Source of the DNA: Methylobacillus methanolivorans
GTDB lineage: Bacteria; Pseudomonadota; Gammaproteobacteria; Burkholderiales; Methylophilaceae
DNA length: 64,000 nucleotides
Assembly: GCF_044751345.1 (NCBI RefSeq)
Contig: NZ_JBIWXY010000001.1
Location: 1-64,000, forward strand
Direction of reading: 5' to 3'
The notes beneath the pieces were generated by a model. The model was not told the DNA's origin, ran no database searches, and saw only the letters and a program-made list of their open reading frames with translations. Positions 40,963-49,994 of this stretch are shown here, one piece after another. A program made the position numbers and the translations under genes. How positions within the stretch are numbered: the first letter of the stretch is position 1; each line of letters opens with the position of its first letter.

Positions 40963-43017
40963 ATGACGGTACAAAGCCTTTATATCTGGATTCCACTGCT
41001 GCCATTATTTGCGGCTGCCGTGGTCGGCCTGTTTGGTCGCCAGTTGCCCAGAGCTTCTGCACATTGGCTCACGATAGCCGGTGTCGCTGCTTCATTTGCA
41101 TTGTCTGTTTGCGTGTTTATGGATGCATTGCACGGTAATGTGTTCAATGGCTCGGTATATACATGGCTCACCAGTGGCGGGCATGTTTTTGAAGTAGGTT
41201 TCCTGGTTGATCGCCTGACGGCCACCATGATGGTGGTAGTGACGTTTGTCTCATTGATGGTGCATATCTACACGATTGGCTACATGGCGGAAGACCCCGG
41301 CTACAGCCGTTTCTTTAGTTATATCTCTTTATTCACCTTCTCGATGCTGATGCTGGTGATGAGCAATAACTTCATGCAGCTTTTCTTTGGCTGGGAAGCA
41401 GTGGGCTTGGTGTCCTATTTGTTGATTGGCTTCTGGTACAAACGGCCAACCGCTATTTATGCCAACCTCAAGGCCTTTCTTGTCAACCGGGTTGGAGACT
41501 TTGGCTTCCTGCTTGGTATCGGCATGGTGTTGTACTACCTGGGTAGCCTGGATTATGCAGCCGTGTTTTCGATGGCACCGCAATTTGCCGATACCACGGT
41601 GGAGCTGATTCCGGGGCATGCGTGGTCATTGATGACGGTGATTTGCATTTTGCTGTTTATCGGGGCAATGGGTAAGTCAGCTCAAGTGCCCTTGCATGTA
41701 TGGCTGCCAGACTCGATGGAAGGCCCAACGCCGATCTCTGCATTGATCCACGCTGCGACGATGGTGACAGCTGGTATCTTCATGGTAGCGCGTATGTCGC
41801 CCTTATATGAGCTATCAACGACCGCTTTGTCTTTTGTGCTGGTGATTGGTGCAATCACGGCCTTGTTTATGGGTTTTCTCGGCATCATTCAGCATGACAT
41901 CAAACGCGTGGTCGCGTATTCCACTTTGTCGCAGCTTGGTTACATGACAGTGGCCTTGGGTGTTTCCGCGTATTCGGTGGCCATTTTTCACTTGATGACG
42001 CATGCCTTCTTCAAGGCACTGCTGTTCCTCGGTGCCGGCTCTGTCATCATGGGCATGCATCATGACCAGGACATGCGCAACATGGGTGGCTTGCGCAAAT
42101 ACATGCCTATCACCTGGATCACTTCGCTGATTGGGTCTTTAGCCTTGATCGGTACGCCATGGTTCAGCGGCTTCTACTCCAAGGACTCCATCATCGAGGC
42201 AGTCGCTTTCTCTCATATCCCCGGGAGTGGTTTTGCTTATTTTGCTGTGCTGGCAGGCGTGTTTGTCACGGCTTTCTATTCCTTCCGTATGTATTTCCTT
42301 GTATTTCATGGCAAGGAAAAGTGGATGCAGCATGATGGTCACCAGGCACATCATCAGGAGCATGAGCAGCATCAGCATACACACGATGATGCGCATGCGG
42401 ACGACCATGATGAACATCATCATGGACTGGGGCCGAACGACAAGCCACATGAGTCACCCTGGGTCGTGACATTGCCTTTGATCTTGTTGGCAATCCCTTC
42501 AGTGCTGATCGGTTATGTCGCGATTGATGTGATGGTCTTTGGTGATTACTTCAAGGACGTTATCCATGTCGATCACCAGCAACACGGTGCTATGCACGAG
42601 CTAGCCCATCACTTCCATGGTGCAGGGGCGATGGCATTGCATGGCCTGACTTCGTTGCCATTTATCCTTGCGGCATCTGGCGTGGCATTGGCCTGGTTCT
42701 TCTACATGAAGCGCCCGGATATTCCGGCCGCCATCAAGGCGAGATCCGGGTGGCTCTACCGTATTTTGGACAATAAGTATGGTTTTGACAGCTTCAATGA
42801 GAAGTTCTTTGCTGCTGGCTCACGCTTCTTGGGAGGCAAGCTCTGGCAGATCGGTGATGTGAAGTTGATCGATGGTCTGTTGGTAAATGGATCTGCTCGC
42901 CTGGTGGGTTGCATTGCAGGCCTGGTCAGACGCTTGCAGACTGGCTTGGTGTACCACTACGCCTTTGCCATGATTATCGGCGTTTTCCTCCTGCTCACTG
43001 TCTTCATGAAAATATAA
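40963..43017 (+). CDS. nuoL: NADH-quinone oxidoreductase subunit L with His-rich loop
   Basis: 684 residues from ATG 40963; the first in-frame ATG (40930) lies 33 nt earlier but gives a non-family N-terminus. An antiporter-like proton-pumping subunit with 16 helices and the long lateral helix near the C-terminus. Key segments: FFGWEAVGLVSYLLIGFWY (membrane Glu) and MGKSAQVPLHVWLPDSMEGP (membrane Lys). Residues about 451-490 (bases 42316-42435) form an extramembrane loop in which nearly half the residues are His, with many Asp and Glu; a second cluster (HVDHQQHGAMHELAHHFHG) follows about 65 residues later. Confidence 0.96.
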   Translation: MTVQSLYIWIPLLPLFAAAVVGLFGRQLPRASAHWLTIAGVAASFALSVCVFMDALHGNVFNGSVYTWLTSGGHVFEVGFLVDRLTATMMVVVTFVSLMVHIYTIGYMAEDPGYSRFFSYISLFTFSMLMLVMSNNFMQLFFGWEAVGLVSYLLIGFWYKRPTAIYANLKAFLVNRVGDFGFLLGIGMVLYYLGSLDYAAVFSMAPQFADTTVELIPGHAWSLMTVICILLFIGAMGKSAQVPLHVWLPDSMEGPTPISALIHAATMVTAGIFMVARMSPLYELSTTALSFVLVIGAITALFMGFLGIIQHDIKRVVAYSTLSQLGYMTVALGVSAYSVAIFHLMTHAFFKALLFLGAGSVIMGMHHDQDMRNMGGLRKYMPITWITSLIGSLALIGTPWFSGFYSKDSIIEAVAFSHIPGSGFAYFAVLAGVFVTAFYSFRMYFLVFHGKEKWMQHDGHQAHHQEHEQHQHTHDDAHADDHDEHHHGLGPNDKPHESPWVVTLPLILLAIPSVLIGYVAIDVMVFGDYFKDVIHVDHQQHGAMHELAHHFHGAGAMALHGLTSLPFILAASGVALAWFFYMKRPDIPAAIKARSGWLYRILDNKYGFDSFNEKFFAAGSRFLGGKLWQIGDVKLIDGLLVNGSARLVGCIAGLVRRLQTGLVYHYAFAMIIGVFLLLTVFMKI

Positions 43018-43023
43018 CAAGCT

Positions 43024-44511
43024 ATGAATGACTTACCATTGTTAAGCCTGTCTATCTGGGTGCCTATCCTGGCGGGCGTGATCGTACTATTCACTGGCGG
43101 GGATAAGAATGCCAACGCTGCGCGCTGGCTTGCCCTAGTCGGCAGCATTGCCGGCTTTGCAGTGACTGTGCCGCTTTATCTGGGATTTGATACGCAATAT
43201 GGCGGCTTTCAGTTCGTCGAGCGCTTGCAGTGGATTCCTGCCTTCAATATCCAATACCACCTGGGTGTTGACGGGATTGCGGTGCCTTTGATCCTGCTGA
43301 CCAGTTTCACGACGTTTATTGTCGTCATCGCGGGCTGGGAAGTGATTGAGAAGCGCGTTGCACAATACATGGCAGCTTTCCTCATCATGTCTGGCATCAT
43401 GATAGGCGTGTTTTCGGCCCTGGATGCCATTCTCTACTATATTTTCTGGGAGGCCATGTTGATCCCCATGTTCTTGGTGATCGGCATTTGGGGTGGGCCT
43501 AACCGGGTCTATGCCACGATTAAGTTCTTCCTCTATACCCTGCTTGGCTCATTGCTGATGCTGGTGGCGTTTATCTATCTCTATCATCAGAGCGGCAGTT
43601 TTGATATTGCCGAGTATTACCGTATGCCGTTGGCCTTGGACGTGCAGATATGGATATTTATCGCCTTTTTCATGGCTTTTGCCGTCAAGATTCCGATGTG
43701 GCCTGTACATACTTGGTTGCCGGATGCACACGTTGAGGCGCCGACAGGGGGGTCTGTTGTGCTGGCGGCAATTGCTCTCAAGCTCGGAGGTTATAGCTTC
43801 CTGCGTTTCGCCATGCCGATTGCCCCTGACGCTTCGCATTACCTGGCAGGCTTCATGATCACCCTGTCATTGATCGCCGTGGTGTATATCGCGCTAGTGG
43901 CGCTGGTGCAGAAGGATATGAAGAAGCTGATTGCTTATTCGTCCATCTCGCATATGGGCTTCGTCACCCTGGGCTTTTTCCTATTCAACCCGCTGGGCCT
44001 GGAAGGAGCGATCGTGCAAATGATTTCGCACGGGTTTATTTCTTCCGCCATGTTCCTCTCGGTGGGCGTTTTGTATGACCGCATGCACTCACGTCAGATC
44101 GCAGATTACGGTGGTGTAGTCAACACCATGCCGGTATTTACAGCGTTTGCGGTGTTGTTTGCCATGGCCAATGCTGGCTTGCCTGGTACATCCGGTTTCG
44201 TCGGTGAGTTCATGGTGATTCTGGGGACAGTGCAAGTCAATTTCTGGTATGCCTTCCTTGCAGCCACTACGCTGATATTTGGCGCGGCTTATACCTTGTG
44301 GATGATCAAGCGCGTTTATTACGGCGAGATTGCCAATCCACAGGTGGCAGCCTTGAAAGACATCAATCGACGAGAGTTTTTTATCCTGGGTCTGCTGGCT
44401 ATCCTAGTCTTGGGTTTTGGTCTTTATCCCCAGCCCATTACCGAAGTGACCCACGCAACCGTCAACCAGTTGCTTGAGCATATGGCGCTGAGCAAGCTGC
44501 CGCCACTGTAA
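43024..44511 (+). CDS. nuoM: NADH-quinone oxidoreductase subunit M
   Basis: 495-residue antiporter-like subunit. Conserved VDGIAVPLILLTSF, IFWEAMLIPMFLVIGIWGG (membrane Glu) and VKIPMWPVHTWLPDAHVEAP (membrane Lys). 6 nt after nuoL. Confidence 0.96.
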   Translation: MNDLPLLSLSIWVPILAGVIVLFTGGDKNANAARWLALVGSIAGFAVTVPLYLGFDTQYGGFQFVERLQWIPAFNIQYHLGVDGIAVPLILLTSFTTFIVVIAGWEVIEKRVAQYMAAFLIMSGIMIGVFSALDAILYYIFWEAMLIPMFLVIGIWGGPNRVYATIKFFLYTLLGSLLMLVAFIYLYHQSGSFDIAEYYRMPLALDVQIWIFIAFFMAFAVKIPMWPVHTWLPDAHVEAPTGGSVVLAAIALKLGGYSFLRFAMPIAPDASHYLAGFMITLSLIAVVYIALVALVQKDMKKLIAYSSISHMGFVTLGFFLFNPLGLEGAIVQMISHGFISSAMFLSVGVLYDRMHSRQIADYGGVVNTMPVFTAFAVLFAMANAGLPGTSGFVGEFMVILGTVQVNFWYAFLAATTLIFGAAYTLWMIKRVYYGEIANPQVAALKDINRREFFILGLLAILVLGFGLYPQPITEVTHATVNQLLEHMALSKLPPL

Positions 44512-44532
44512 TCGCGACGAGAATATACCGAC

Positions 44533-45981
44533 ATGAATGCCATATCTTTTGACCTGATGACAGCATTACCGGAAATCGTCGTGCTAACGATGGCGATGCT
44601 GATCCTGCTGCTGGACCTTTTTCTTAAGCCCTCTAGCCGCTTCTTGATCTATGTGTTGTCCCAGTTGACCCTGGTGGCTGCCGCCAGCATTACCCTGCTC
44701 ACGCATTCCACGGTCATAGAGTATGCCTTCAATGGCATGTTTGTGGATGATGCCTTGGCGGATATTCTGAAGCTGGGTATCTATTTGGCAACGTCGGTGA
44801 CGTTGATCTATACACGTAGCTATATCACATTGCGTGGTATGTTCCGCGGTGAGTTCTATGCCTTGGTGCTTTTCTCCACGCTTGGCATGATGATCATGGT
44901 CTCGGGGCAGCACTTCCTTACGCTCTATATCGGCCTTGAATTACTTTCCTTATCTCTTTATGCCCTGGTCGCTCTGGATAGGGACAATGCTAGCTCAACT
45001 GAAGCGGCGATGAAGTATTTTGTGCTGGGTGCGTTGGCTTCTGGCATGTTGTTGTACGGTATGTCCATGCTGTATGGCGTGACTGGTAGCCTGAATGTGT
45101 CAGAGGTCGCAGAATCTTTGATGAATGGTGCGCCAGATCATGGCGTGCTAGTGCTGGGCTTGGTATTTATTGTCGCTGGGCTTGCTTTCAAGCTGGGGGC
45201 AGCGCCGTTCCAGATGTGGGTGCCCGATGTCTATCATGGTTCGCCCACTGCAGTGACGCTATTTATCGGCTCGGCTACCAAGATTGCCGCTTTTGCCATG
45301 GTCGTGCGCTTGCTGATCCAAGCAATGTTTGTACTCGCTGCAGATTGGCAGGGCATGCTCATCATCATGGCAGTGTTGTCGATGGTGATCGGCAATATTG
45401 CTGCGATCGCCCAGACCAATATCAAGCGCATGCTGGCTTATTCCACCATTTCTCATATCGGCTTTCTGTTGCTTGGTTTTCTCAGTGCCAGCCTCAATGG
45501 CTATGCCTCCGCGACTTTCTATATCCTGTCGTATGTGCTCATGACATTGGCAGGTTTCGGCATCATCCTGTTGCTGAGCCGCCAGGGATTTGAGGCGGAT
45601 AAGTTGGAAGATCTTAAGGGGCTGAACCAGCGTAACCCTTGGTATGCATTCCTGGTGTTGCTGGTGATGTTTTCCATGGCGGGTATTCCCCCGACCTTGG
45701 GCTTCTACGCCAAGTTCACTGTGCTGCAGGCTGCGTTGCAGGCAGGCTTTACCGTTCTGGTAGTATTTGCCGTGATCATGGCGCTGATTGGTGCTTTCTA
45801 TTACCTGCGTGTCGTGAAATATGTGTACTTCGACGAGCCGGATGATCACAGTGAGATTGCGGCACCAATTGACATGAAGCTGGTCTTGAGTATTAATGCT
45901 ATTGCTTTACTTGTACTCGGCATGTTGCCGCAGCGTCTGATGGATGCTTGCGCGTATGCCATTATCCATAGCATTCAATAA
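44533..45981 (+). CDS. nuoN: NADH-quinone oxidoreductase subunit N
   Basis: 482-residue antiporter-like subunit, last of the complex. Conserved GLELLSLSLYALVALDRD (membrane Glu) and LGAAPFQMWVPDVYHGSPT. Followed after 42 nt by the DUF2818 gene. Confidence 0.96.
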   Translation: MNAISFDLMTALPEIVVLTMAMLILLLDLFLKPSSRFLIYVLSQLTLVAAASITLLTHSTVIEYAFNGMFVDDALADILKLGIYLATSVTLIYTRSYITLRGMFRGEFYALVLFSTLGMMIMVSGQHFLTLYIGLELLSLSLYALVALDRDNASSTEAAMKYFVLGALASGMLLYGMSMLYGVTGSLNVSEVAESLMNGAPDHGVLVLGLVFIVAGLAFKLGAAPFQMWVPDVYHGSPTAVTLFIGSATKIAAFAMVVRLLIQAMFVLAADWQGMLIIMAVLSMVIGNIAAIAQTNIKRMLAYSTISHIGFLLLGFLSASLNGYASATFYILSYVLMTLAGFGIILLLSRQGFEADKLEDLKGLNQRNPWYAFLVLLVMFSMAGIPPTLGFYAKFTVLQAALQAGFTVLVVFAVIMALIGAFYYLRVVKYVYFDEPDDHSEIAAPIDMKLVLSINAIALLVLGMLPQRLMDACAYAIIHSIQ

Positions 45982-46023
45982 TCAGGTCAGGGCAGTGTGT
46001 TGCCCTGAGGTGTAGCTTACTTC

Positions 46024-46317
46024 ATGACTATTACGATCTTGTTGCTGCTGGCATTGCTTGCAGCCAACCTGCCTTGGTTTTCCGAGCGCTTGTTTTATAT
46101 CATCCCATTGAAAAGCCAGCCCAAGGCCATCGGCTGGAGCCTGCTGGAATTGATCGTGCTTTATTTTGCTGTTGGCGCGATTGCCATGATGGTCGAGAAG
46201 GGTAGTGTTGGGCAGATTGCGCCACAGCGCTGGGAGTTTTATGCCATTACCTTCAGCTTGTTCGTGGTGTTTGCATTCCCTGGGTTTGTTTACCGTTATC
46301 TCTGGCGCAAGGCATAG
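46024..46317 (+). CDS. DUF2818 family small membrane protein
   Basis: A 97-residue protein with three hydrophobic segments (residues 2-18, 38-59, 75-92). The DUF2818 family occurs right after nuoN in many betaproteobacteria, so a role in complex I assembly or stability is often suggested; nothing in the sequence proves it. Probably the last membrane gene of the nuo transcript. Confidence 0.85.
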   Translation: MTITILLLLALLAANLPWFSERLFYIIPLKSQPKAIGWSLLELIVLYFAVGAIAMMVEKGSVGQIAPQRWEFYAITFSLFVVFAFPGFVYRYLWRKA

Positions 46318-46340
46318 CGCCAGTCACCTAAAGTTCATCC

Positions 46341-46919
46341 ATGAGTCATTCTCCCTATAACGATCAGGATCTCGCTGAGGTCACCTTGTCTTCCGAAACG
46401 ATTGCCGAAGGTGGCATGTTGCTGGTCAAGCGTGACCAAGTGCGTGTCCCATCTGGCGCCACCAGTCAGCGCGAGTATGTCATTCACCCCGGTGCAGTGG
46501 TGGTGATTCCTGTACTGGATAATGGCAACCTGTTGTTAGAGCGGCAGTTCCGTTACCCGTTATCGCGCGTGTTCATCGAGTTGCCCGCAGGCAAGATTGA
46601 TGCGGGAGAGCCTCATCTGGCGACTGGTCAGCGCGAATTGCTTGAGGAAACGGGATATACAGCGGCAGAGTGGATTTATCTGGGCTTGCAGCATCCTTGT
46701 ATTGGTTATTCCAATGAGGTGATTTACATCTACCTTGCGCGTGGCTTATCTGCAGGACAGCATAATCGGGATATAGACGAGGCTTTGCAGTTGTTTGAGG
46801 CCAGCTTGGAAGAGTGCATGCAGATGATCAGGCGTGGTGAGTTGACGGATGGCAAGACTATGGTGGCGTTGTTTCATGCTGAGAAATTCCTGAGCGGTGC
46901 ATGGCCGATGGAAGCATAG
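46341..46919 (+). CDS. NUDIX hydrolase, ADP-ribose pyrophosphatase type
   Basis: 192 residues with a full NUDIX box: GKIDAGEPHLATGQRELLEE followed by TGY (G-x5-E-x7-RE-x-x-EE-x-G), about residues 90-112. Upstream Arg/Glu-containing FRYPLSRVFIELPAG is typical for ADP-ribose pyrophosphatases (NudF type), which split ADP-ribose and related NDP-sugars. Located after nuo and DUF2818, as in other betaproteobacteria; it may clear ADP-ribose from NAD+ breakdown. Confidence 0.88.
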   Translation: MSHSPYNDQDLAEVTLSSETIAEGGMLLVKRDQVRVPSGATSQREYVIHPGAVVVIPVLDNGNLLLERQFRYPLSRVFIELPAGKIDAGEPHLATGQRELLEETGYTAAEWIYLGLQHPCIGYSNEVIYIYLARGLSAGQHNRDIDEALQLFEASLEECMQMIRRGELTDGKTMVALFHAEKFLSGAWPMEA

Positions 46920-46921
46920 TG

Positions 46922-47752
46922 ATGAGTCGGGTGCTGATTGCGGGGTGCGGCGATCTGGGCCTGGAGTTGGCTAGGCGCTTGGTGGCTGAGGGACATGCTG
47001 TCACTGGCTTGCGGCGTTCGGCCCAATCCATGCCCGAGGGAGTGCAAACCTTACTGGCTGATGTCACTCAACCACAGACGCTGACAGAGATTGTCAATAT
47101 CCAGCCAGAAATCCTGGTGTATTGCGTAGCTGCCAGCGAGCATAGCGATGAAAGTTATCGCCTAAGCTATGTTGAAGGTTTACGCAATGTCTTATCCGTG
47201 CTGAATGAAGCATCATTGCAGCATGTATTTTTTGTTTCCAGCACTGGCGTTTACGGGCAGGAAACAGACGAGTGGCTGGATGAAGGTTCACCTGCTATTG
47301 CTACGCATTTCAGTGGTAGGCGCATGCTGGAGGCTGAGGCTTTACTGGATGGATATCCATCCACTATCCTGAGGTTTTCAGGAATTTATGGCCCAGGACG
47401 CAGACGTATGCTGACCTTAGCGCAAACGCCTGAACAGTGGCCGGAAAAAAATGGCTGGACCAACCGTATTCATCGTGATGATGGCGCGGCATTTATAAGC
47501 TACCTGATTCAACAGCGGCAAAATCTCCAACTAGATCCCCTTTATGTGGTGACTGATCATCAGCCATTGCCCGTGCACAATCTATTGCGATGGCTTGCTG
47601 ATGAGCAAGGCGTTGATTATGCCGGTAGGGAGATGCCTCCTGTGCAAGGTAACAAGCGCTTGAGTAACCAGCGTATGCTCGCAAGCGGATATCAGTTTAT
47701 CTACCTTGATTACATTGCCGGGTATAAATCATTACTTGATGCCATGGATTAA
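46922..47752 (+). CDS. NAD(P)-binding epimerase-like protein (YeeZ-type SDR)
   Basis: 276 residues from ATG 46922. Rossmann fold with VLIAGCGDLGLELARRL (glycine-rich, residues 4-20) and the extended-SDR elements VFFVSSTGVYGQ and ILRFSGIYGPGRR. The catalytic YxxxK is not obvious (the usual Tyr position falls after VYGQ), as in atypical YeeZ-like SDRs, so enzymatic activity is uncertain. Starts 3 nt after the NUDIX stop codon; ends before a strong terminator. Confidence 0.8.
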   Translation: MSRVLIAGCGDLGLELARRLVAEGHAVTGLRRSAQSMPEGVQTLLADVTQPQTLTEIVNIQPEILVYCVAASEHSDESYRLSYVEGLRNVLSVLNEASLQHVFFVSSTGVYGQETDEWLDEGSPAIATHFSGRRMLEAEALLDGYPSTILRFSGIYGPGRRRMLTLAQTPEQWPEKNGWTNRIHRDDGAAFISYLIQQRQNLQLDPLYVVTDHQPLPVHNLLRWLADEQGVDYAGREMPPVQGNKRLSNQRMLASGYQFIYLDYIAGYKSLLDAMD

Positions 47753-47773
47753 GTATTGCTCTACATGCCACTG

Positions 47774-47806
47774 AAAACGCCACAAGGATTTCCTTGTGGC
47801 GTTTTT
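47774..47806 (+). terminator. Terminator after the nuo-distal genes
   Basis: AAAACGCCACAAGG (47774-47787) pairs with CCTTGTGGCGTTTT (47792-47805), followed by T. A 14-bp stem ending the nuo-DUF2818-NUDIX-SDR transcript. Confidence 0.92.
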
Positions 47807-48107
47807 GCTTTTACGGCCGTCTCAACAAAATCCTTAGTCGGGTTGGGTGATTTTCCCGATGTTGGATTTCAAATATAGCTATGTCTCAACAACTATTTAC
47901 GCGCAATAGCTAAGTCAGTTTAGTCAGACTTCTTGCAAGCATCATGCTTTCCGGCGATACGGTGTCACAACGTAAGTGTGAACACTTTCCTTTTTAATCG
48001 GGAATCTTTCATCTGTCGCAGTTGTTACAAATTGTTAAAAATTGTTTCTGCCGAGTAACAACCGATCGGCAGGGAGTTTGTAATCAAACCAGAATGAGGA
48101 GAAGTAT
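47807..48107 (+). promoter_or_regulatory. mxaF upstream region
   Basis: 301 nt without a gene that must hold the methanol-dehydrogenase promoter. Visible: the palindrome AAGTGT-GA-ACACTT (47974-47987), an A/T-rich stretch with repeated ATTGTTA units (about 48030-48046), and a 5' leader hairpin CTGCCGA (48048-48054) with TCGGCAG (48066-48072). GAGGAG at 48096-48101 precedes the ATG at 48108. I could not assign -35/-10 boxes with confidence. Confidence 0.55.
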
Positions 48108-49907
48108 ATGAAAGGCAGAGTAACCCACGTCGGTATCAGCGCTGCAGTTAGCAGCTTGCTGGTACTTGCGACGATGCAAGGTGCTCAGGCAAACCAAGAT
48201 CTGCAAAATCTGACAAAGAATGCAGACAACTGGGCCTTGCAAACCGGTAACTTTACTGGTCAGCACAATAGCACATTGAGCCAAATCAACAAAGGCAACG
48301 TCAAGAACCTGAAGGCAGCTTGGTCTTTCTCCACCGGCGTATTGCACGGTCATGAAGGCGCGCCTCTGGTTATTGGCGACATGATGTACATCCACAGTGC
48401 ATTCCCAAACAACACTTTTGCTGTGAACCTGAATGATCCAGGCGTGATCGCTTGGCAGCACAAGCCTAAGCAAGTTGCTTCTGTTAAAGCTGTTGCATGT
48501 TGCGACATCGTTAACCGTGGCTTGGCTTATGGTGACGGCAAGATCGTGAAGACTCAGCTTGATGGCAAGTTGGTTGCCCTTGATGCTAAGTCCGGCAAGA
48601 TCGTATGGGAAATTGAAGTATGTGATCCTAAGGTTGGTGCAACACTGACTCAGGCTCCATTCATCGCTAAGAACACAGTTCTGGTTGGCTGTTCTGGTGC
48701 TGAGCTGGGTGTTCGTGGTGCAGTTAACTCCTTCAACCTGAAGACTGGTGAACTGCAATGGCGTGCTTTTGCAACTGGTCCTGACGAAGAAGTGAAGCTG
48801 GCTAAGAACTTCAATAGCGACAATCCACACTACGGTCAATTCGGCCTGGGTCTGAAGACCTGGGAAGGCGATGCATGGAAAATCGGTGGCGGTACTAACT
48901 GGGGTTGGTACGCTTACGATCCTAAGCTGAACCTGTTCTACTACGGTTCTGGTAACCCAGCACCATGGAACGAAACCATGCGTCCTGGCGACAACAAGTG
49001 GACCATGACTATCTGGGCTCGTGACCTGGATACAGGCGAAGCCAAGTGGGGCTACCAAAAGACTCCTCACGATGAGTGGGACTTTGCTGGTGTTAACCAA
49101 ATGATCCTTTCCGATCACAAGGTTGACGGCAAGGTAACTCCTCTGCTGACTCACATTGACCGTAACGGCATTATGTACACACTGAACCGTGACAACGGTA
49201 ACTTGGTACAAGCTGCTAAGGTTGATCCAGCAGTGAACGTGTTCAAGAAGGTTGACCTCAAGACAGGTACTCCAGTACGTGATCCAGAGTTCAGTACACG
49301 TATGGACCACAAGAGCACCAACGTATGTCCTTCCGCGATGGGCTTCCACAACCAAGGTCTGGATGCATTGGATCTTGACGAGCCAATCGTTTACGCAGGT
49401 CTGAACCACATTTGTATGGATTGGGAGCCGTTCATGCTGCCATACCGTGCTGGTCAGTTCTTCGTAGGTGCAACACTGGCTATGTACCCTGGACCTAGCG
49501 GCCCAACCAAGAAGGAAATGGGTCAAGTACGTGCCATGGACATCGTGACTGGTAAGTACAAGTGGACTAAGTGGGAGAAGTTTGCAGTTTGGGGCGGTAC
49601 TTTGGCTACCAAGGGCGGTCTCGTTGCTTACAACACACTTGACGGTCATATCAAGGCCCTGGACAAGGACAATGGTAAGGAATTGTGGAAGTTCAAGATG
49701 CCATCTGGTGGTATCGGTGCTCCTATGACCTACCAGTTCAAGGGTAAGCAATACATCGGTTCCATGTACGGTGTGGGCGGTTGGCCTGGTGTTGGTCTGG
49801 TATTTGACCTGACCGATCCTAGCGCTGGTCTGGGTGCTGTAGGTGCCTTCAAGGAACTGCAGAACCACACACAAATGGGCGGTGGCCTGATGGTGTTCAG
49901 CCTGTAA
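48108..49907 (+). CDS. mxaF: Methanol dehydrogenase large subunit MxaF (Ca-type)
   Basis: PQQ-dependent periplasmic enzyme oxidising methanol to formaldehyde. 599 residues: signal peptide 1-28 (ending AQA), eight-bladed propeller with repeated W-motifs, vicinal disulfide Cys131-Cys132 (mature 103-104) over PQQ, and catalytic Asp325 in HDEWDFAGVN. Residue Asp+2 is Ala327, as in calcium MxaF; lanthanide XoxF enzymes have Asp there. Codon use is strongly biased, as expected for a very highly expressed gene, and this bias also creates a long meaningless open frame on the opposite strand. Followed by mxaJ, mxaG and mxaI. Confidence 0.98.
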   Translation: MKGRVTHVGISAAVSSLLVLATMQGAQANQDLQNLTKNADNWALQTGNFTGQHNSTLSQINKGNVKNLKAAWSFSTGVLHGHEGAPLVIGDMMYIHSAFPNNTFAVNLNDPGVIAWQHKPKQVASVKAVACCDIVNRGLAYGDGKIVKTQLDGKLVALDAKSGKIVWEIEVCDPKVGATLTQAPFIAKNTVLVGCSGAELGVRGAVNSFNLKTGELQWRAFATGPDEEVKLAKNFNSDNPHYGQFGLGLKTWEGDAWKIGGGTNWGWYAYDPKLNLFYYGSGNPAPWNETMRPGDNKWTMTIWARDLDTGEAKWGYQKTPHDEWDFAGVNQMILSDHKVDGKVTPLLTHIDRNGIMYTLNRDNGNLVQAAKVDPAVNVFKKVDLKTGTPVRDPEFSTRMDHKSTNVCPSAMGFHNQGLDALDLDEPIVYAGLNHICMDWEPFMLPYRAGQFFVGATLAMYPGPSGPTKKEMGQVRAMDIVTGKYKWTKWEKFAVWGGTLATKGGLVAYNTLDGHIKALDKDNGKELWKFKMPSGGIGAPMTYQFKGKQYIGSMYGVGGWPGVGLVFDLTDPSAGLGAVGAFKELQNHTQMGGGLMVFSL

Positions 49908-49935
49908 GTTAGTAAAAGCAAGCTGATGTGATATT

Positions 49936-49958
49936 CCGGGGCAGCAGGTCTGCCCCGG
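49936..49958 (+). repeat. Hairpin after mxaF
   Basis: CCGGGGCAG (49936-49944) and CTGCCCCGG (49950-49958) form a 9-bp GC-rich perfect stem 28 nt after the mxaF stop, with no T run. It probably protects the mxaF mRNA 3' end from exonucleases, so mxaF can outnumber mxaJGI transcripts, rather than terminate. Confidence 0.75.
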
Positions 49959-49994
49959 TATCTAAATGAAATTGTGTTTTGGAATTGAGTACAC

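Noticed and set aside
42316..42435. Simple-repeat expansion or CRISPR-like array in nuoL
   Set aside because: The CAT/GAT-rich DNA encodes a His/Asp-rich loop in frame; there are no spaced repeats.
48084..49874. A 596-codon open frame opposite mxaF on the minus strand
   Set aside because: It mirrors the strong codon bias of mxaF, which avoids reverse-strand stops. The product is Cys/His/Thr/Val rich without any domain, and mxaF is certain.
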